From: AP-15 sp963797115
GTDB lineage: Bacteria; Pseudomonadota; Alphaproteobacteria; ATCC43930; CGMCC-115725
Direction: 5' to 3'
Length of the DNA: 64,000 nt
Assembly (NCBI GenBank): GCA_963797115.1
Contig: CAWCOH010000002.1
Location: 186,001-250,000 of the forward strand
In this document: piece after piece, positions 58,278-64,000 of the stretch
Position numbering within the stretch: position 1 is the stretch's first letter
Layout: each line of letters begins with the position of its first letter
Made by a program: the position numbers and the translations under genes
Notes under the pieces: model-generated
Databases searched by the model: none
Seen by the model: the letters and a program-made list of their open reading frames with translations, nothing else
Told to the model about the DNA's origin: nothing

Positions 58278-58556
58278 ATGGCAATTAATATCAGCAATCT
58301 AACTGTCTCCACGAAGGCCCCGCTAGGGTCGACCGTTGGCGTTCTTTCTCTAATGGATGAAAGCGGCACGAACAGACTAGCCAATTTCATATTGGCAGAA
58401 CAGTCCGCAGGATTTTTCAGCATTTCTGGAAACAAGCTTGTGACGGCTCGAGGATCAGTCCCGCCGGGAAATTATTGCGTACAAGTCAACGGTAACGGAC
58501 AGTACGTCCGATTATACGACGAAGTTGTCTTCGGAATTTTGGTAACACCTACGTAG
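58278..58556 (+). CDS. Small unknown protein with cadherin/RTX-substrate-like features
   Basis: A 92-residue protein rich in Gly, Ser, Asn, Val and short beta strands (INISNLTVSTKAPLGSTVGV, AGFFSISGNKLVTARGSV, PPGNYCVQVNGNGQYVRLYD). It has no signal peptide. The composition resembles a single cadherin- or Ig-like repeat seen in type I secreted adhesins. The gene stands alone after the sulfotransferase and has low GC. It could be a substrate or fragment of one. Function unknown. Confidence 0.5.
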   Translation: MAINISNLTVSTKAPLGSTVGVLSLMDESGTNRLANFILAEQSAGFFSISGNKLVTARGSVPPGNYCVQVNGNGQYVRLYDEVVFGILVTPT

Positions 58557-58985
58557 TCAGCTTCGCAGCCCGTCGGGTCGAGAATTGTCCAATTCGCATA
58601 GCGTATTGAGACTGATCGCGGCGTCAGAGGAGGCGTCAGCAACGCCGCGGCAGACGTATAGTAAGCCGCCGGGGACAGGTGCTCGAGCGGGCGTTTCCGA
58701 AGGGACGGAAACCCCGCGGGCCGCCGGTTCGGCCGGCGCAAAATAGCCGGCCGCATTTGCCGCGTTCAACCAAAAGACGAACTCTCGCTGCAGATCCGCT
58801 GCAGGTGCAGCGGGCCGTCCCATATTGGACAATCGAAAGTCGCAGCTTTTCCCCACGGAACTATTCCGTGGGCGGGAGGCCCATGGGGCGAGGCAGGTCG
58901 GCGTCGCGGCGGTCGGCTGACTATCTGAATGCGCACTATCAGCGAAGTTTGCAGGTGACGTCGAAGCGCAGGGCTGCTCGAGCCG
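58557..58985. other. Intergenic region with a hairpin
   Basis: About 430 bases between convergent genes. A near-perfect hairpin CCCACGGAA (58852-58860)/TTCCGTGGG (58864-58872) with a three-base loop is present, preceded on the plus strand by TTTT but not followed by a T-run on either strand. It could be a bidirectional barrier for the converging transcripts. No gene is recognised. Confidence 0.45.
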
Positions 58986-59783
58986 CTACAAGACGAGCTT
59001 GCCGGCGACGAGGATCAAGGTCGTGGCGAGCGTGAGGCGCAAGACTGGCTCGGGGACGCGCACCGACACATAGCTGCCAAGGACGATGCCGGGTAGCGAG
59101 CCGGCCAGCAGCGCGCCGAGCAGATGCCAGTCGATCGAGCCCAGCGCCCAGTGGCCAACGCCGGCGACCAGGGTCAGCGGCACCGCGTGGGCGATGTCGG
59201 AGCCGACGACGCGGGGCATCGGCAGTCGCGGATAGAGCAGGATAATCGCGGTCACGCCGAGCGCCCCGGCGCCGACCGAGGTGATCGACACCAATACCCC
59301 GAGCACCGCACCGAGCAGCACGGTCAAGGCGGCCGTTCGCTGCGGATCGAGCTCACCGAAATGGGCGGCCCGAAAGGCGAGAAGCCGCTTGCGGAAAATC
59401 AGCACCGCGGCGGTCGCCGCGAGCGCCCCTCCGAGCATGGTTGTGATCAACCCCCGCGCCGCGCCGCTGTCGATGTCTAAGCGAGACAGCGCCAACAGGG
59501 TGAGGACGCTCATCGGAATGCTGCCGGCGGCCAGGCGGGCGACAAGCCGCCAATCGATCGTTCGATTGAGCCCGTGCACTAGAGTGCCGACGCTCTTTGT
59601 CCCTGCCGCAAAGAGAAGATCGGTCCCGACCGCACTCGCCGGGTGTATGCCGAACAGAAGGATCAGCAATGGCGTCATCAGCGAGCCGCCACCGACGCCG
59701 GTCATGCCAACTAGGAGACTGACACAAAACCCCGAAATCGAATAGAGCAGATCCATCGTGTGGATCATCGCAACCGCCTCCAT
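58986..59783 (-). CDS. TauE/SafE-family sulfite/anion exporter
   Basis: Integral membrane protein of about 265 residues with eight predicted helices. The family repeats appear as GFCVSLLVGMTGVGGGSLMT and LGVLVSITSVGAGALGV, with HPASAVGTDLL and MPRVVGSDIAHAVP after them. Members export sulfite or sulfur-containing organic acids. The location downstream of cysNC fits removal of sulfite or sulfate by-products. Several Met starts near 59783-59756 are possible. Last gene of the RTX-cys set on the minus strand. Confidence 0.85.
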   Translation of the reverse strand: MEAVAMIHTMDLLYSISGFCVSLLVGMTGVGGGSLMTPLLILLFGIHPASAVGTDLLFAAGTKSVGTLVHGLNRTIDWRLVARLAAGSIPMSVLTLLALSRLDIDSGAARGLITTMLGGALAATAAVLIFRKRLLAFRAAHFGELDPQRTAALTVLLGAVLGVLVSITSVGAGALGVTAIILLYPRLPMPRVVGSDIAHAVPLTLVAGVGHWALGSIDWHLLGALLAGSLPGIVLGSYVSVRVPEPVLRLTLATTLILVAGKLVL

Positions 59784-59805
59784 CGAGGACCGGGCGACGT
59801 ACCGG

Positions 59806-61699
59806 TCAGATGATCTTCCGTCGGCGCAATTCGTCCAAGATTTGTTCGGCCGCGGCTTCGGGTGTCTCGTCGACCGTTCCCATACAGATGTCGGGAACTT
59901 CGGGCGCCTCGTAAGGGGAACCGAGACCGGTGAAGTTTTCGATTCGTCCGGCCTGGGCCTTGGCGTACAGGCCCTTGGGGTCGCGCCGGATACACTCGTC
60001 GAGCGGCGTATCGACGAAGGTCTCGAGGAACGCCGTGGTGCCGGTCAACTCCCGCACCATGTTGCCGCTCGGCACGAAACGGCGAGATGAACGAGCAGAT
60101 GACAATAAGCCCCGCCTCGCTCATCAGCCTGGCGACCTCGCCAACGCGGCGAATGTTTTCGACTCGGTCGGCGTCGGTAAACCCGAGATCGCGGTTGAGA
60201 CCGTGCCGAACATTGTCGCCATCGAGCAGCATCGTGTGCCGGCCGGCGGCGAGCAGCTTTTTCTCGAGCACGTCGGCAATAGTCGATTTGCCGGCGCCGG
60301 AAAGCCCGGTCAGCCACAGCACCGCGGGCGTCTGCTCCTTCAATGCCGCCCGTTCCTCCTGACCGATTGTCAGCGCTTGCCAGTGGATATTGCTGGCCCG
60401 CCGCAGGCCGAAGGCGATCATGCCGGCGCCGGCCGTTTCGTTCGTAGACCGGTCGATCAGGATGAAGGCGCCAGTGTCGCGATTGACCTCGTAGGGATCG
60501 AATGCAACCGGCATCGCGGTCGAGAAATTGCAGTACCCGATCTCGTTCAAGGCGAGGGTCTTGTCCGCCAGATGCTGCAGGGTATTGACATCGATGCGAT
60601 GCTTGAGCGCGGTGACAGTGGCTGGCACTGTGCGGGTCCCGATCTTCAGCAGATACGAACGGCCGGGGACCAGCGGCCGATCGCTCATCCAGATCACATG
60701 CGCGGCGAACTGGTCGGTACAATCAGGCGGCTCGCGCGGATCAGCGAGTAGATCGCCGCGCGCGATATCGATCTCTCTGTCGAGGGTGAGCGTTACGGCG
60801 TCCCCCGCACGCGCGCAGTCGAGCGCGCCATCGAAAGCGACGATTTCTTTGACGCGGGCCGAGTGACTCGAGCCGGCAACGAGCACTTCCGCCCCCGGCT
60901 CGATCGAGCCGGCGACCACGGTGCCCGAGAAACCGCGGAACTCGCCATTCGGGCGATTGACCCATTGTACCGGAAAGCGAAACAGGCCGTCGGCGCTGTC
61001 GCCGCGGACCTCGACCGAGTTGAGGTGCTCGATCAGGGTCGGGCCGCGGTACCAGGCCATTCGGTCCGATCGCCTTATGACGTTGTCGCCAAAACGCGCT
61101 GAGAGTGGGATCGCCCGGATCGATAGCTCGCCGAGCCCTGAAGCAAAGCTCGAAAACGCTGTGGCGATTTCCTCGAAGCAGTCTTGGCTGAAGCTGACCA
61201 GATCCATTTTGTTGACGGCGAGCACGAGATGGCGAATGCCGAGCAGCGAGCCGATGAACGCGTGCCGCTTGGTCTGCGGCAGCACGCCCTTGCGCGCATC
61301 GACCAGAATCAAGGCGAGTTCGCAGCTCGATGCGCCGGTCGCCATGTTTCGCGTGTACTGCTCGTGACCGGGCGCATCAGCGACGACAAAGGCGCGCTCG
61401 GGGGTCGCGAAAAAGCGGTAGGCGACGTCGATAGTGATCCGCTGCTGGCGCTCGTCCTCGAGTCCGTCCAACAGCAGTGAGAAATCGACATCGTCGCCAG
61501 TCGTGCCGAAGCGCCGGGACGCGCGCTCCAATGCTGCCAGTTGGTCATCGAGAATCAGCGCACTGTCATACAGGAGCCGCCCGATCAAGGTCGATTTCCC
61601 ATCGTCGACCGATCCGCATGTCAGAAAACGCAGCAGGTCTTTGCCGCGCTGTGCCGGAAAGTCGGCGTGCGGCGGAGCTGTCAGGAACGGGGTATCCAC
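59806..61699 (-). CDS. cysNC: Bifunctional sulfate adenylyltransferase subunit 1/adenylylsulfate kinase CysNC, frameshifted as sequenced
   Basis: Makes PAPS from sulfate and ATP. The N-terminal CysN GTPase has SVDDGKSTLIGRLLYD, the DAPGHEQYTRN switch and NKMDL. The C-terminal CysC kinase starts near residue 460 with WLTGLSGAGKSTIAD and DGDNVRHGLNRDLGF. An extra base near 60064 breaks the frame at SPFRAER. Removing it gives NMVRELTGTTAFLETFVDTP, LDECIRRDPKGLYAKAQAGR and the closing DELRRRKII. The total is about 630 residues. The start GTG 61699 shares one base with the cysD stop (taGtg). Needed for the sulfotransferase and for sulfate assimilation alike. Confidence 0.9.
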
Positions 61700-62709
61700 T
61701 AGAAATACCCCTCGCGCTTCTTACGTTCCATCGCAGCTTCTTCATCGCTGTCGATTAGGCGCCCCTGCCGCTCTGACCGGCGCGAGGTGCGCAACTCTGC
61801 GACAATGTCGGCGACGGTCATTGCTGCCGACTCGATTGCACCGGTAAGCGGATAACAGCCCAAGGTGCGAAACCGGATGCCGCGCAATTCTGGGCGTTCG
61901 CCGGGTCGCAGCGGCAACCGGTCGTCGTCGACCATGATCAAAACATCGTCGCGTCTGACTACCGGCCGAGACCCCGCGAAGTAGAGCGGCACGACGGGAA
62001 TTTTTTCCAGCTCGATATATTCCCAGACGTCGAGTTCGGTCCAGTTCGAAAGCGGAAAGATGCGCATCGATTCGCCTTGGCGCAGCCGCGTGTTGTAAAG
62101 CCGCCAAAGCTCCGGCCGTTGGTTCTTCGGGTTCCAGCCATGCTCGACGGTGCGCAGCGAAAAAATCCGTTCCTTGGCGCGGCTCTTCTCCTCGTCGCGT
62201 CGTGCCCCGCCGAACGCCGCGTCAAAGCCGTAGCGATCGAGCGCTTGCTTCAAGGCTTCGGTTTTCATCACGGCGGTGTGCAGCGCCGATCCCGAGGTGA
62301 TCGGATTGATGCCGCGCGCTCTTCCGTCCTCGTTGATATGGACTAGGAGATCCAACTCGAGCTTGCGCGCAATATGGTCGCGGAACGCGATCATCTCGCG
62401 GAATTTCCAGCCGGTGTCGATGTGCAGCAGCGGAAAGGGCGGCTTGCCGGGAAAAAACGCCTTGCGTGCCAAATGCAGCATGACGCTCGAATCCTTGCCG
62501 ATCGAATAGAGCATCACCGGATTGCGGAATTCAGCTGCGACTTCGCGCATGATCCCGATCGATTCCGCTTCGAGGCGTTTCAGATGATCGGCCCGCAGTC
62601 GGGCGGGCGCAACGAAGTCGACTGTAATGGACAAGTCGGATCCTTTGCCAATTGGCGTCAGCTTTCTTCGAGCCGAGAAGAGCGGTGTCGGCGCCATTGG
62701 CGCCGGCAC
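61699..62709 (-). CDS. cysD: Sulfate adenylyltransferase subunit 2 CysD
   Basis: Catalytic ATP sulfurylase subunit of up to 336 residues that forms APS with CysN. Seen are the PP-loop MLYSIGKDSSVMLHLARK, FPLLHIDTGWKFREMI, GARRDEEKSRAKERIFS and FPLSNWTELDVWEYIE, with the typical end MERKKREGYF. The first 25 residues vary, and the real start could be a later TTG or ATG near 62631-62697. The stop overlaps the cysNC start. The gene begins about 9 bases after the RTX gene stop, suggesting a shared transcript. Confidence 0.93.
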   Translation of the reverse strand: MPAPMAPTPLFSARRKLTPIGKGSDLSITVDFVAPARLRADHLKRLEAESIGIMREVAAEFRNPVMLYSIGKDSSVMLHLARKAFFPGKPPFPLLHIDTGWKFREMIAFRDHIARKLELDLLVHINEDGRARGINPITSGSALHTAVMKTEALKQALDRYGFDAAFGGARRDEEKSRAKERIFSLRTVEHGWNPKNQRPELWRLYNTRLRQGESMRIFPLSNWTELDVWEYIELEKIPVVPLYFAGSRPVVRRDDVLIMVDDDRLPLRPGERPELRGIRFRTLGCYPLTGAIESAAMTVADIVAELRTSRRSERQGRLIDSDEEAAMERKKREGYF

Positions 62710-62718
62710 CGCAGCGGC

Positions 62719-63909
62719 TTAACTGAAGAAGCTGTTGTCGATATGGGTGATGCCGACCAGGGTCATCGTCGATCCATCCGGGAGGGTGATCGTCGTGTTG
62801 CCACCTTGGACATTGGCGGTCGCGACAACATTGTCGATTGCGCCGGCGCTCTGGCCGGAGAAGGCTATGCTGTCGCCCTGTGACACATCGAACCCAAAGA
62901 CCGTGTCGTGGCCGCCCGGCCCGCTCTCTTGGAGCAAGTCGGCACCGCTCCCGCCATAGATTGTGTTGCTGCCGGACCCGCCGTCGATCGTGTCGGAGCC
63001 GCCGCCGGCATGGATCACATCATTGCCAGCGCCACCAAAGATCTCGTCATGGCCCCCGCCGGCGTAGATCGTGTCGTGCCCGTCCCCGCCGTCGATCGTG
63101 TCGTGACCGCTGCCACCGTAAATCAGGTCGTGGCCGGCGCCCCCATCTATAAAGTCGTCGCCGCCGCCAGCGTGGATCGTGTCGTTTCCGGCCCCGCCGT
63201 AAATCGTGTCGTGACCAATGCCACCATAAATCAGGTCGTGGCCGGCGCCCCCATCTACAAAGTCGTCGCCCGCGCCACCGTAGATAGTGTCATCCCCGTC
63301 CCCGCCGTAGATCGTGTCGTGACCGCCGCCGCCACCGCTGTCGCCATAGATGAGATCATGGCCCGCGCCGCCATCGATCAGGTCATCGCCGACGCCGCCA
63401 TTGATCGTGTCGTTTCCGTCCCCGCCGTAAATCGTGTCGTTGCCATTGGCGCCGTATAGATGGTCGTGACCACTGCTCCCGTAAATCAGATCGTGGCCCT
63501 CTTCGCCATCGATCGTGACCTGTCCGCTGCCGGCGGTGATCGTGTCGTTGCCGCCACCGCCAAAAATGAGGCCCTGGCCTGATCCCCCAAAAATCAATTC
63601 ATCGCCGTTACCGCCGAGGATCGTGTCATTGCCGGACCCGGCTTGGATGGTATCGGGGCCATCACCGACGACCTCGACACCATAATTCCCTGTCAGCATA
63701 TTGAGGCTATGCCCGCCGTCCGAGAGTAGAGCAACGCCTTGATAGCCTGGTGGCAAAGGGTAGGAGGTCCCGAGCGGGGAAGTGATAACCTCAAGATTGA
63801 ATTGGCCGAGAACCGGTGGCGGCAGGTTGGTTCCATCCGGCGTCGTGGCGACGTTGACGGCCTGCCCGGTAGCGAAGAACGTGTACTGTCCGCCTGGAAT
63901 AGATGCCAT
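62719..63909 (-). CDS. RTX Ca2+-binding repeat protein, probable type I secretion substrate
   Basis: A 396-residue protein. After a short N-terminal region, about 27 nonapeptide repeats GGxGxDxuY follow (GGAGHDLIY, GGDGNDTIN, GGSGHDTID), bound to fold on Ca2+ outside the cell. The C-terminal 60 residues are the non-repeat export region (GGHDTVFGFDVSQGDSIAFS, then TMTLVGITHIDNSFF). Four-repeat 108-base super-units are near-identical (63121 against 63229, then 63349 with a 12-base insertion). The ATG at 63909 follows GAGGGAAC. It lacks a Sec signal, as expected of an exporter substrate. Likely partner of the exporter at 45016-47276. Confidence 0.9.
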   Translation of the reverse strand: MASIPGGQYTFFATGQAVNVATTPDGTNLPPPVLGQFNLEVITSPLGTSYPLPPGYQGVALLSDGGHSLNMLTGNYGVEVVGDGPDTIQAGSGNDTILGGNGDELIFGGSGQGLIFGGGGNDTITAGSGQVTIDGEEGHDLIYGSSGHDHLYGANGNDTIYGGDGNDTINGGVGDDLIDGGAGHDLIYGDSGGGGGHDTIYGGDGDDTIYGGAGDDFVDGGAGHDLIYGGIGHDTIYGGAGNDTIHAGGGDDFIDGGAGHDLIYGGSGHDTIDGGDGHDTIYAGGGHDEIFGGAGNDVIHAGGGSDTIDGGSGSNTIYGGSGADLLQESGPGGHDTVFGFDVSQGDSIAFSGQSAGAIDNVVATANVQGGNTTITLPDGSTMTLVGITHIDNSFFS

Positions 63910-64000
63910 TGCCGGTTCCCTCGAATGGCGTTGCGCGATGTCCTGCGGCAGAACGTAAAGCGCCAATGGTTACGAGAAAGACACCAGCGACGGCGTCAGC

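Noticed and set aside
58852..58872. Hairpin read as an intrinsic terminator
   Set aside because: No U-run follows on either strand, so I list it only as a hairpin in the intergenic region.
62908..63459. Plus-strand frame with VDRVV-type repeats
   Set aside because: It is the complement of the RTX repeats, low complexity, with no start signal or known family.
62950..63660. Regular short repeats that might suggest a CRISPR array
   Set aside because: The 27-base period is exactly the nonapeptide repeat of the RTX gene. There are no unique spacers.

Overview
The window is high-GC DNA from a proteobacterium, most likely an alphaproteobacterium of the Rhodospirillales/Rhizobiales kind. The basis is gene content and order (rnhB against mutY, a DciA-like DUF721 gene, a DsbA-like gene, smc), the heavy GC bias at third codon positions, and the family III CoA-transferase, SDR and MFS genes. 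I cannot name a genus. At least eleven otherwise well conserved genes, including smc, kup and cysNC, are split by single-base indels, mostly one extra base. This looks more like an error-prone draft or long-read assembly than mass gene decay, so split genes are given as one entry with the shift located.

Layout. 0.1-8.2 kb: housekeeping (RNase HII, MutY, DciA-like, DsbA-like, SMC, soluble transhydrogenase). 8.5-20.1 kb: a very large iron-sulfur/flavin oxidoreductase, an orphan HicB antitoxin beside a hicA remnant, a double CaiB/BaiF CoA-transferase, a B12-binding radical SAM protein, an exported amidase and an MFS carrier. 20.1-26.6 kb, minus strand: a type I restriction-modification locus (hsdM, hsdS, hsdR) with at least three toxin-antitoxin type units inserted between its genes (YgiT-like zinc finger, BrnT/BrnA, MNT and HEPN-MNT). 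hsdR and hsdM appear to carry large internal deletions, so restriction is probably lost. 27.0-32.9 kb: acyl-CoA ligase, SDR, RibB, MFS carrier and a beta-hydroxyacid dehydrogenase. 33.0-41.4 kb: DUF5681 and ParB-like genes, small dimeric-barrel proteins, Kup, tRNA-Lys, a broken P-loop kinase, a TPR protein and a 2-oxoglutarate/Fe(II) oxygenase.

41.8-64 kb is the most interesting part. On the minus strand, four overlapping genes encode an OmpR-like regulator, a type I secretion ABC exporter with a degenerate C39-like domain, an HlyD adaptor and a Sel1-repeat protein. Divergent from it on the plus strand is a long glycan-type operon: an unknown protein with a possible ChW-like motif, a methyltransferase, a GT4, an unknown 525-residue protein, a GT2-GT4 protein, an exported glycoside hydrolase-like protein, a second methyltransferase, a PAPS-type sulfotransferase and a small secreted-looking protein. 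Facing it on the minus strand is an RTX (Ca2+-binding nonapeptide) gene followed closely by cysD, cysNC and a TauE/SafE exporter.

My reading, which is inference, is that the last 22 kb form one surface system. The type I exporter secretes the RTX protein and perhaps the 92-residue protein. The glycosyltransferases and methyltransferases build a glycan. CysD/CysNC make PAPS for the sulfotransferase, giving a sulfated surface or secreted glycoconjugate. No TolC-like outer membrane channel is present in the window.
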